Below, piece by piece: positions 1 through 9,491 of a stretch of DNA of 64,000 nucleotides. Position 1 is the first letter of the stretch, and each line of letters opens with the position of its first letter. A program made the position numbers and the translations under genes. The notes under the pieces are model-generated. The model was not told the DNA's origin. It worked only from the letters and a program-made list of their open reading frames with translations, and did no database searches. The DNA is taken from the NCBI RefSeq assembly GCF_034190915.1, contig NW_026947486.1:78348044-78412043 (forward strand). The letters run 5' to 3'. Source of the stretch: Cavia porcellus (taxonomy: Eukaryota > Chordata > Mammalia > Rodentia > Caviidae).

Positions 1-2440
1 TGGTACATCTATTTGTTCCTCAGAGATATTTCTACATGTATCTTTCAAATCTTTCACCAATTGGTAAATGAACTAAATTTTGCTAATATGTGTTGTATAC
101 ATTTTCTGAAATTTTCAATTTTTAGTAAAAGAAAACATAGCTTATAGATGATAATTAGTTTTACCAAGTTTTTCTATTGCCTGCATTTGCTTTTAGAGTC
201 CAGATTGTTAATTGTGGTTAATAAAAAAACTATTTTGTTAAACTTTCTAAAATAACATACAAGTATTCATATGCAAGAACAAACGGAAAGATTTATAATT
301 TTAATGTTTGACTTCCAGAAAACTATAAGCTGTGATTGTTGTTGGAATAAAATAGTCTAAAAATTATGTTCAGCTAAAGCTGATGTGATTTGCAAAGGGA
401 CTGGCTATACAGGAAAGGAGATGAGAGAAGTCAATGATGATTTCAAGGTTTTTAAATCTGTGTGACTGAGAAGTTTTTGCACCATAAAAAGAAATACTAA
501 AAAAAGATAAACAAGTAGAGATGATGCTTAATATGTAGGTAGAACTGTTTCACATCTGCAATATTTGAAAGATGTGTTGGATTCTGATATTTAGTAAATT
601 TTTTGAATAGCTATTAATTGTCAAGTGCTCTGCTCTGCTCTGGAATTCATTTTCATAGATGGTACACTTATAGACCTAGACACTGGATGAGACTGTGTCG
701 GATGAATGTAAGGAAGAAGAGACAAACCACACATTTCCATTACACTTAATATATAAGAAAAGAGAAGGAGAAAAAAGAGAATTTATAGGGTTAATAAAAG
801 AAGCAGAAAATGCAGTGAGACAAGAGACAGTTTCCAAAAAGTGATGATAATAGCCAGAGGAGGCCTAAAGAATTTGGAGATACATAAAAATTCCTCAATT
901 TTGTGTATGGGGGATAGCTTATACAAAGAATTTTAATGAATACTAAGTGTTCCTGTGCACTGTGGCATTTATTTCTCACTGAAGTTCTATAAAAGGGCAT
1001 TGTTTTATTTCAATTCACACAAAATAATCACATATTTTGTAGGATACAGTGTGATATATCAGGTGCAATGATGACGTCAGGGTCAAATATTTATTATTAT
1101 TATATCTTTGGGCTCAAAACACTCAACTTCCTTTCCATTACCTAGTTTGAAATATTAAATCAGTTTTTGTTATCTACATGCACCTTATTTTACTACAGAA
1201 TACTAGAATTTAATCTTACCTGTTTATTTGCAACTACTTTTCTACTCTGTACTTCTATGAGATCAACTCTTTTAGATTCCACACATGAATCAGGACATTT
1301 GGTAGCACTTTTCCTGTTTTATATTTTAAGGAAATTTTAAGCAAAACCAGAGCCTGACAGCAGTTAATTCAATAAAACCAGATTTTCATCAAAATCTCAT
1401 ATAACAGGAGAAAAGAGACCTCTATATAAGAATTAGCCTCAAAATGATACAGAAAGGCAAGTATGGGTGTGTAAATAAGGAACACAGAGAGACAGACGGG
1501 CCAGTGGATAAAAAGTCACTATGAGGAAACATCAGTGACAGGAAAATTCTTGTTAGTTTGACTTAATAGACTTCTTGCAGAAGTTAAGCCAAGAAGGTAC
1601 GATGAGGAGTTTGATTAGACATCAATAATGATCAGATGCAAGGGACAGAGCATTCTTTCAAAATAGATTTAGGAGACCCGAATATGTTATCTTAAAATAA
1701 GATTATATGAGATCAAAATATGTCACCCAAAAATATATTTCTTGTGGCACAGGGATTAAAGCTGATTATTTTAAGAAACTTAACACTAGGGAGAATATCT
1801 GAAAACAGTAAAAGTTACCAAAATTTGTGCTTTAAGATTGTAACTGTGTCTCCGTCTCTGTATCAAGATAAGAAGAATGACCACAAATCTCTAAAACCTA
1901 CCAATGCAGAAGGCACTGACTTAATAATAAATCTTAACCTTGTTTATCCCTACTTTTCCTGGTCACCTCTCTAATGCTGGCTCCCTGAATATCATTTTTT
2001 CTTTGTTTCAATTAATGATAGAATTTAGGCCCAAATTCACAGTCACTTGAAATTTTCTCATTTCTCTGGAAATCACCCATGTATACATGAGATATAGATG
2101 TTAATATATTTCTGTTTTGTTGTTGTTAATCTTTGCATAAAGACTTTTCCAAATAAGAACTATGAAGATAGGGAGAACATTATTTTTCCTCCCCTTCAAT
2201 GACTTTACAGATGTCTTTCTCCAACTGGACTAGGGAATCTGAATATAAGACCTGGTATGAGTCCTAGTTGAAACTAGGCCTCAAAGTTAGACAGTTACTA
2301 ACACCTGCAGGGACCTGGGATCAGTTAAAAGCATGAGGATATGAGAGACTGAGGAGTCAATTTATTGTTTAATATATATAAAGTCTTCAAATATGTCAGA
2401 AAGTTAGGACAAAATAAAATAAATATTTAAAAATAGAAAA
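1..2440. other. Unclassified AT-rich DNA
   Basis: No gene or confidently named repeat is visible; open frames are short and show no recognised domain. The stretch 1640-2330 has the even, complex texture of an old LTR, possibly of ERVL type, but I could not place its ends or find a convincing polyadenylation signal, so it is not called. Confidence 0.4.
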
Positions 2441-2446
2441 AAATTA

Positions 2447-2519
2447 CTAGGTTAACCTAGTTATTAATCAGACCTATTAAATGTTCTAGGTTAACCTAGT
2501 TATTAATCAGACCTACTAA
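2447..2519. repeat. Tandem 34-bp repeat carrying a perfect palindrome
   Basis: Two 34-bp copies (2447-2480 and 2486-2519) differ at one base and are spaced with a 39-bp period. Each begins with the 14-bp perfect palindrome CTAGGTTAACCTAG. No flanking element explains it. Confidence 0.85.
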
Positions 2520-3089
2520 GACCAATTATAATCTTACTTTAGAACAATGTTAGAGGTTTGGCCCTCCTGATAAGGGGCAAATACATACACAGAATAGTCT
2601 GCAAAGTAACCAACAGTTATCTTTGCTACATTGTTACTGTAAATTGCACACTCTTTAGTGAAGTCTCAAAATGTAGACTCATACATTATTGCCTGAAGAG
2701 GCATGAGGAGGACTGAAATTCCACTTCCACATGTGGTGATATCTAGATACTCAGACCATGCCTACTCTAGGATTATTATAAAATTACACTTTTCTGTCCT
2801 TTTCGTTTGAGTTGATTTAGGATTTTGCAGCACCCCCCCATTTCTGTCTCTCTTGTGCTCAAACAGAATAAAGAGATTGACTCCTTTATTACGGTGACTG
2901 AGCCTAGTTATTCTGATATACAACACAAGACACAGGGCTGGTGACAAAGGAGCCTCTCAAAAACTTATCAAGAAAGACTATTTGCCAGGTTTGGTAGTGC
3001 TTTCTTGAAAGAAAATAGCAGAGAAGGAATTTAATATCATCTCTTTCTATTCTTCGATTCATCTACCTCCTAACTTCAGAACAGTCTTC
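2520..3089. other. Unclassified DNA
   Basis: Nothing recognised. A run of C at 2833-2839 and short open frames without domains are the only visible features. Confidence 0.4.
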
Positions 3090-3134
3090 TTTTCTAAAAT
3101 GTCTTCAGAGTAGAACAGAAGACATTTTAGAAAA
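3090..3134. repeat. Perfect 17-bp inverted repeat (hairpin)
   Basis: The arms 3090-3106 and 3118-3134 are exact reverse complements (left arm TTTTCTAAAATGTCTTC), separated by an 11-base loop. The hairpin lies 14 bases before the start of a MER5-like element, but it is not part of any MER5 structure that I know. Confidence 0.9.
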
Positions 3135-3147
3135 AGCTACTGCATGC

Positions 3148-3313
3148 AGCAGTTCCCAAACTTTTTTGCACACAGTTAAAAAATCTGTGAGCTTTCAAAA
3201 TTCTTGATTCCTGAGACATAAGGCTCTACCAGTTAAACTGGGATATAGACATGCTAGGTATCTGTTACCTGCTAAAGGTGATTTCAATGTGAAGGAAAAT
3301 TTTGGAACCGCAA
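3148..3313 (+). mobile_element. MER5-like hAT-Charlie non-autonomous DNA transposon
   Basis: About 166 bp beginning CAGCAGTTCCCAAACTTTTT and ending TTTTGGAACCGCAAG, which is a degraded version of the MER5A terminal inverted repeat (CAGTGGTTCTCAAA) and its complement. The inner phrases resemble the MER5A consensus as I remember it, and the size is close to full length (about 190 bp). It has no coding capacity. It ends exactly where the next antisense LTR begins. Confidence 0.5.
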
Positions 3314-3314
3314 G

Positions 3315-3653
3315 TGTCTTGTTTACTTTTTACTCGTGGCTGAGAGACCTGATGCCCAAAGCTGGGAAAGGAAAGGTTTACTTCTTAGTTTTTGGAGGTT
3401 TCAGTCCATACTCAGTTGGCTCCAAGACAGGGTTGCATGCCTGGGCCGCAGTTCATCATGGCTGCAAACAGCAAGGAGGACACAGGCAAGAGAGAAGAGA
3501 CAAACCTTCTTCCTGCCATTACATTTTATGCTGGTTCCACCCCTATGTGGGTGTAGCACTGACACCATCAATCCAAGCTATAGACAATGAACCATCACAG
3601 ATGCATAATTCAAACACATGAGACCTGGAAGCCACCAACATAAACCATGACAA
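3315..3653 (-). mobile_element. MaLR-type LTR, antisense
   Basis: Starts TGTCTTGTTTACTTTTTAC, the reverse complement of the usual MaLR 3' end (GTAAAAAGTAACTAAGACA), and ends near CCATGACA. The interior matches, in reverse, the sense copy at 40257-40593, including the segment around GTGGGTGTAGCACTGACACC. It looks like a solo LTR, since no internal retroviral sequence is present. Open frames inside it are chance translations. Confidence 0.7.
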
Positions 3654-3655
3654 CA

Positions 3656-4084
3656 TGTATTAGTTAGTTTCTCATTTCTGGAACAAAATACCTAACACCT
3701 ACAAAATTAAAGGAGAAAAAGGGTTATTTTAGCTAACAGTCTGTAGAGATTTCAGTCTGTAGCCTCTTGGCTCTATAGTACAGGGCAGCATGTCAGAAAA
3801 AAATGGCAGAGAGGAAACAGTCCATGACATGGCAGGGCAAGCAGGAAGCAGTAGACTTCCTTCTCCTTTCCTTTTTTGTTCAAATGAGGTTATGAGCCTC
3901 TTGTTTCCTGCCACTCACTCCCAAGCTTTCTTCCCTCTTCAGTAAATCCATGATTCACACCCAGAACTAAGCTAAACCAGTCACTAGAGTAGGCCGGTGT
4001 CGCACATCCATGATCGTCTCTCCCAAAAGTCCTACCTAAGATTGCATGAGGCATTGGAAATACATCTAGATATGAAACATAACA
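3656..4084 (-). mobile_element. MaLR-type LTR, antisense, second copy
   Basis: Begins TGTATTAGTTAGTTTCTC, the reverse complement of the MaLR terminus (ACTAATACA), and ends near ATGAAACATAACA. It abuts the preceding LTR but is a different subfamily. The pair could be two solo insertions. Confidence 0.65.
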
Positions 4085-4631
4085 CCATTGAACTAGTCAA
4101 TAAACCAAGAAGAACCACAGGTAAGTGTAAATTATACCTTCAAGAAATATGCTACTAAAAGAATGAAATTTAATTAGATAAAGTAGGACTGTTGGGGACA
4201 TGTAGGTAAAAGATGCAAAATTTCCAAACTCAGAAAGCTTTTTCACAAATAGGACAGACAGAAATATTTTATTATTAAATGAATGTCAAGCAGAATGTGA
4301 TGTATAGCAGAAGCAATCTCCTAACATGTTGCAGAGACCCCAAAATTTACCATTTTAGTTGTTAGCTGTATACAATCTTTTTATATACAATTTTAAAATT
4401 AATCCATAGCTGGTCCTCAGGTAAGAAATCATAATACTTTTGTCACACATAATACATCCTAACTTGACTAAGGAAATTGAAAAGACTACTTTTATCAGTT
4501 GGTTGTCTTGAAGGGGTAAATTTCCCATATCTTAACAGAAGAAAATAGTTTTATAAATTAGAGGAAAGCCATCAATGAAGTTAGGCTCTATCAGAAGGCA
4601 AATTGTTTCCTTCATGATGCTTCCCTTTAAA
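4085..4631. other. Unclassified AT-rich DNA
   Basis: Nothing recognised: no coding signal, no tandem repeat and no named element. Confidence 0.4.
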
Positions 4632-4644
4632 AAGATGGCTTCCT

Positions 4645-4725
4645 AAAGGCTGAAATTGTAGCTTAGTAGCAGAATACTTGCCTGGCATCTGTGGGACTCT
4701 GGATTTAACACTCAATAGTGAAAAA
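4645..4725 (+). mobile_element. ID SINE (tRNA-derived)
   Basis: A diverged ID element with a recognisable A-box region (TAGCTTAGTAGC) and a B-box remnant, followed by a short A-rich tail. The flanks give an imperfect target-site duplication: AGATGGCTTCCT before it and AGATGGCTCCT after the tail. Confidence 0.75.
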
Positions 4726-4737
4726 CAGATGGCTCCT

Positions 4738-5202
4738 TGGCCCACAAGGAAATATTGCTGAGATGTGAGATTGATGAAGGCATTACTTAGTTCCCATAAA
4801 GATTTACATACACTTGAGAAGGACAAAGGCATTCTGAACTAAAAAGGGGAGGAAAACTCTATTTTGTATTATTAACAGGGAAAATTAAGCCTCTTATTAA
4901 TAGGAAATATCATTAAACAGATTTAATTTTTATTTTTACATGGAGAATTGTGTAAAGGTATATAAGCCAGGTGTAAAAATCCATATAGGAAGAGAGTATT
5001 GGATATGTAAATGATCAGAGATATTGAAGCAGCAAAGTTATGGAGTAGGAGAGCCACAGTGACAGTGTAAGGGAGAATTTTAAACTTTATCTCTATTCTC
5101 TGAAACTTCCATAATTTAAGTCTGGAATAAAATAACAAATATATTAATAGGAGAAAATGATCATAAATTGATTACAAGTATGCACAAATGACTGCATATA
5201 AG
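4738..5202. other. Unclassified DNA before the Tigger element
   Basis: Nothing recognised; AT-rich, with short open frames that lack domains. Confidence 0.4.
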
Positions 5203-5502
5203 ATATGTACACCTTGTTTTATTCCACTTAATTTTATCACACTTCATAGTGTGATTTTTACAAATTGAAGATTCATCGGAGCTTTGAATTGAGAAAGAGT
5301 ATTGGCATAACTTATAAATGCCATGTGCTTACTTTGTGTCTCTGTCACATTTTGGCAATTTTCACAATATTTCAAACTTTTTCACTAATCTGTATATATA
5401 CATAAAATTGTAATCTGCAACCAGGGATATTTTACATTTCTATTTCAGTGGATTGTTTCCGTGCACAGCAAGCTGTATTCATATGCAATGAAAAGTTATT
5501 TG

Positions 5503-5608
5503 GGGGGGCTGGGGATTTAGCTCAGCGGCATAAGCACCTGCCTTGCAAGTGGGCGGTCATGAGTTCAATCCCCAGTACCAAGAAAAATGAAAAAGACAAA
5601 AAAAATTA
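5503..5608 (+). mobile_element. ID SINE inserted in the Tigger1 5' region
   Basis: A well-preserved ID element: a G-rich start, an A-box in GGGATTTAGCTCAG, a B-box in GAGTTCAATCC, the ending CCCAGTACCA, and an A-rich tail to 5608. The flanks AAAAGTTATTT and AAAAATTATTT form an imperfect target-site duplication. Such SINEs derive from an alanine tRNA/BC1-like RNA and depend on L1 for movement. This is one of the least diverged SINEs in the window. Confidence 0.9.
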
Positions 5609-5805
5609 TTTGGTTATTGTGTATATTCTGATTGGTTCATTGACCTGTAAATACTCCCGTAATCTATTTCCTTATCCTTTACCCTCCCAATTCCAAGACA
5701 CATATTATTGAAATTAATCTTACAATAACTCTAGAGTAGTCTCTAAGTGTTCAAGTGAAAAACAAGTCATCCACTTCTCACTTTAAGTCAAAAGCATAAA
5801 TGACA

Positions 5806-5927
5806 TGGATGTAGTACATACCTGTGGTCTCAGCTACTCAGGAGGCTATAACACAGGAGGACCATGAGTCTGAGACCAACCTGGGCACCATCAGCAGAGT
5901 CTCATCTAAAAATAAACTAATGAATTG
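5806..5927 (+). mobile_element. B1 (7SL-derived) SINE inserted in Tigger1
   Basis: The core CTCAGCTACTCAGGAGGCT and the later GAGACCAACCTGGGCA are typical of 7SL-derived SINEs. The insertion is bracketed by AAAAGCATAAATGA and AAAAGATATAAATGA, duplicated Tigger1 sequence, which gives a firm insertion point. Confidence 0.85.
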
Positions 5928-6479
5928 AAAAGATATAAATGATTGAGCTTACTGAGGAAAACAAAGATAGGACAAAAATTAGTCCTCTTACACAAAACAC
6001 AAACATTTTATACATGTAAAGGCGATATTCTTGAGTGAAGTTTAAGATATTGCTCCAGTAAACATTTGAATGATAAAATAAAACAGTATTATTGCTAATA
6101 GTAGACAGTTTTAATGATCCAAATAATATCAAACCACATTCAAGAATCCTTTAGCTGAAGCTTAATCCAGGGCAAGGCCCTAACTGTATCCAGTTGCATG
6201 AAATCTGGGAGAGGTGAGGAAGCTTCATTGAAAAAGTTTGCATCTGACAAAGGTTGATTCATAATGTATAAAAGGAAGCCAAATCAATAGCATGGAAGTA
6301 CTAAGTGAAGCCTTAAATGCCTTAGAATCTGGAACAAGTTATATGGAGCATCTAGCTAAGGTAGTGAATGAAGGTGGCTACTTCAACCAACAGATTTGCA
6401 ATCTGGATGCAACAATGTAAATGGAAGGACTGTTGCCAAGAACTTTCATAGCTAACTGGTATAGGGGAAAAGAGAAAAG

Positions 6480-6764
6480 GAATAACAGAAAAAATTATAT
6501 GTATATATGCATACATATATATATATATGTCTGTGTGCATATATTATATGCAAGAGAGATTACTACTAATCTCTTTAAATTCATCAAAAAGAGCAGTTTG
6601 TGCTTCCATCGTTTAATTATTTGATAATTATTTTTGGGCCTACATCTTGTAACCTTAACAACTACTTCTAAGATAATACACCATATATTAATTTTCTACT
6701 TTTTTTGAAATTATGTATCATTTCTATCTTTTATTTGTTTCGTGTTTAAAATAAAAAAGTTAAA
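6480..6764 (+). mobile_element. L1/HAL1-type 3' fragment inserted in Tigger1
   Basis: Tigger1 homology stops near 6478 and resumes at about 6765. Between them lie a TATA-rich simple repeat (about 6499-6550) and a 3' segment (TCATCAAAAAGAGCAGTTTG through ACAACTACTTCTAAGATAAT) that ends in AAAATAAAAAAG. The same 3' segment recurs at 41612-41747 and, more diverged, at 18970-19178 and 27700-27920. I infer a truncated 3' end of the HAL1-like family. Confidence 0.55.
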
Positions 6765-8037
6765 TCCTGGCATACAAGCTTCCAAAGCAAGGCAAACTTT
6801 CTTCTTAAGTACAGTGTAGCTGATGACTTCAAATTGAATTTTCATTCACTATCCTAAAAATTCTGGGGCCCTTAAGAATTTCACTAAATTTGTATTAATT
6901 GTGTACTAACATGCAAAAACAAAGCCTGAAAGCATGTAGTTTACTGGATATTTTAAGTCCATTGTTAAACCTCATGCTCAGGAAAGCTTTCCTTTCTAAA
7001 ATATTACTGCTTACTGACAATAAACCATAAGCTGACAGTGATGTACAATGGGATTTCATACCTGGCAGTAAAACATCCAATTCTTCAGTCCATGGTTCAA
7101 GAAACACTTCCAACTTTTAATTATTATTTAAGAAGTATTTTATAAGGCTCTATCTTCCATGAATGACAATTAATCCGATGGGGTAAATTAAATATTCTCT
7201 GAAAGGAACTCACCATTGTAGATGCCATTAAGAACAATCACAGAAAGAGGTCAAAATATGAATATTAACAAGAATTTGGAAAAAAGTTGATTCTAAGTCT
7301 TATGGAAAACTTTGGAAGGGTTTAAGATAAGCTGCAGATGTTGGGAATGGCAAAGAAGACAAAATTGGAAGTAGAGTCTAAAAATATGACTAAATCATAG
7401 CAATCTCATGATCAAACTAAGAGATGAGGAGGTATTGCTTATGGATGAGCAAAGAAAGAGTTTCCTCAGATGGAATCTCCTGATGAACACCCTTGAAATG
7501 GCAACAAAGGTTGTTTGTACAATAATACATAATCTTAGTCCATAAAGCAGTAATAAGAGTTTGAGAAGATTAGGGCCAATTTTGACAGAATATCTACTGT
7601 TCATAAATGCTATCAAACACATCACATGCTACAGGGAAAATGTTTGTAAAAGGAAGATTAAATCAATGCATCCAAAGTCCTTGTTTTCTTCTTTTAAGAA
7701 ATGGTCGTTCACACCAAACTTAAGATATTGCTTCAGTCCTCTGTCAGCAGCCATCCACACAAAAGCAAGAGTTTCCTTATCTGTAAAACTTAAGAATTTG
7801 CTGAAGTTTCAGAGGATCATTAACATTTTTAGCAATGAAATATTTTAAAATTCAGGTATTACATTGCATTTTACATATTATGCTATTGTATAGTTAATAG
7901 ACTAGAGGGTAGTGTAAAGACAGATAACTTTTATATGTATTAGGAAACGAAAACATTCACACAGTTTTCTTTATTGACGCATTTCCTTTATTTCAGTGTT
8001 CTGGTGTTGAATCCATGTTGTCTCTAAAGTACTCCAG

Positions 8038-9443
8038 TAAATTTAGCTAACAGAAACAAATTGGGGCTTGGATCTGCCAGAGGCAAGTAGTGACAGGTTA
8101 CAGGAAGAAGAGGTGAGGAAAAAGTGTTGTGCTTCTATGCAGATTAAATCTCCCTGGCAGCTGTCCTAAGGAGAATCGATGACATGCTATGCCAAATTAT
8201 CTTTAGACAAGAATTTTCCTCTTTCCAGTGATATAAGTCAATTTTGTCCAGCTGATAAGACATCTGGAAAAGACGTCCAAAAACCACTAAATTCATTTTT
8301 ACAAATCTTAAATCAAGATAAAAGTCTGCCATCACCTCATATTTTCTTTTTTTTTTTTTTAATTTAAAAATATATTTAAAAATGGGGGGAGATTAAGGTG
8401 AAAGAAGACATAACAACACAGGTCAGAACAGAACAATTTAAGCAACATAGTATTTCACCACAGGATAACTGGACATATCAGTAGTTACCACAGTGTCTCT
8501 TTCCTTGAAATATTTGAGTATACCTTCATATACTACCAAACATAACAAGATAGTGTAAAACCATTCAAGAGGGTAAAAGTATTACAGGGTATTTAGAACC
8601 AACTAACAGAAAACGAACAATGGTTTCTATATTATCTTCTTGACTAGAAAAAAATTATCCTATCACATCTAATAAAATCCAATTAGATACAACATGATAA
8701 AACTGATGGAGACAGAAGAACAAAAGCATGATGGGACTTCAAAACAAGCTGATATTAAATAAGCACTAGCTATTATAATGACTTGTTTTCTTCAAAATAA
8801 CTGTTCATACCATCACAGACAATAAAAATCAAACATCCCAGAATAAAACCATTCCAATTAATGAATGAAAACATTATAAGGCTTCAAAACAATATAATGG
8901 GGAATCATGATTACCACATACTTTTATGTATTCTTACCATTTCTTACACTAGGGAAACTATTCAGTGTTTATACATGTGAGCTTGATTTATTTCACTTAT
9001 GATTATTGTCTCAAGCTGTGCCTACTTATTTATATTTTCAAGTGCTTTTATTTAAAATAATCAACATACCAAAACACCATCCCAGTGAATATAAAAAAAT
9101 ATAAATGCAATAGTAAATTGGGGTCTGGAAAAAGAAAACCTTTTTTCTCTGAAGGAAGTAAAGATGCAAATATATTATTTTATGGAGATAAGGAAGTTAC
9201 CTGTATTCTTGGTTTGGAATCTTTAATGCTCTAGTATGTGCTTAATCTCCTTGAACTGAGCCCACTTTCAATGGTCATAGGCCAGTGTTAGCACATTTTA
9301 GGAGGGGATAAAATGTAGCAGTCTTGCAATCATCACCCTCATATGAGAACATTATAGTAGAAAATGCCAATGATATATTTAAATTTGCTTACCTTCATAT
9401 CATCAAAATATATGTGAGTCATTAGCAGAAGATTTATTTACCG
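8038..9443. other. Unclassified DNA, possible old L1 3' piece
   Basis: No gene recognised. 8958-9040 (GATTTATTTCACTTATGATTA) faintly resembles the antisense end of L1 ORF2 seen at 25210-25245. There is a poly-T run at 8346-8360. The rest shows nothing. Confidence 0.35.
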
Positions 9444-9449
9444 ATCTAT

Positions 9450-9490
<41 letters not shown>
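9444..9490. repeat. (TATC)n microsatellite
   Basis: About eleven TATC units with one variant unit (TATT) near the start. Confidence 0.98.

Positions 9491-9491
<1 letters not shown>

Larger units (their letters stand above)
5725..7855 (+). pseudogene. Tigger1-like transposase pseudogene
   Basis: In an intact element this would encode a DDE transposase of the pogo/Tigger family, with CENP-B-like DNA-binding helices at the N-terminus and a DDE domain behind them. Here the start codon is lost and the frame is broken by stops, indels and three retroposon insertions. Visible protein remnants include NEGGYFNQQICNLDAT (6367-6414), corresponding to the motif before the first catalytic Asp, and LLLTDNKP (7004-7027), corresponding to the second catalytic Asp region (usually L-I-D-N-A-P). 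The third region is frameshifted near 7080. The 7385-7700 segment covers the C-terminal tail. No functional protein is possible. Identification rests on motif order across the whole length, so confidence in the family is high. Confidence 0.8.
5203..8037 (+). mobile_element. Tigger1-like DNA transposon, nearly full length, inactive
   Basis: The two ends are recognisable as degraded Tigger1 termini: ACACCTTGTTTTATTCC on the left and TCTCTAAAGTACTCCAG on the right, the latter followed by TA, the Tc1/mariner target. Between them the order follows the Tigger1 consensus as I remember it: a 5' non-coding part (for example TTTGTGTCTCTGTCACATTT near 5335), the transposase (about 5725-7855) and the 3' non-coding part with ACTTTTATATG and TTTCTTTATTG. 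Removing three insertions (ID 5503-5608, B1 5806-5927, L1/HAL1-like about 6480-6764) leaves about 2.3 kb, against about 2.4 kb for the consensus. It is a dead cut-and-paste element with many indels. Age and family are inferred from memory of the consensus; a RepeatMasker alignment would be decisive. Confidence 0.85.

Noticed and set aside
1072..1079. Perfect TGACGTCA (CRE-type) site
   Set aside because: An 8-bp word is expected about once in a window of this size, and no promoter context is present.
1640..2330. Possible ERVL-type LTR
   Set aside because: The texture suggests an old LTR, but no reliable termini, polyadenylation signal or target duplication could be set from the sequence alone.
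3289..3621. 110-codon and 84-codon open frames on the plus strand
   Set aside because: They overlap in different frames, begin in the MER5-like end and run through an antisense MaLR-type LTR. Chance frames in a repeat.
5503..5580. tRNA-like sequence with A and B boxes
   Set aside because: A diverged SINE with an A tail and target-site duplication, not a tRNA gene.
9444..9490. Regular repeat that might suggest a CRISPR array
   Set aside because: Four-base units without spacers, in vertebrate nuclear DNA: a microsatellite.
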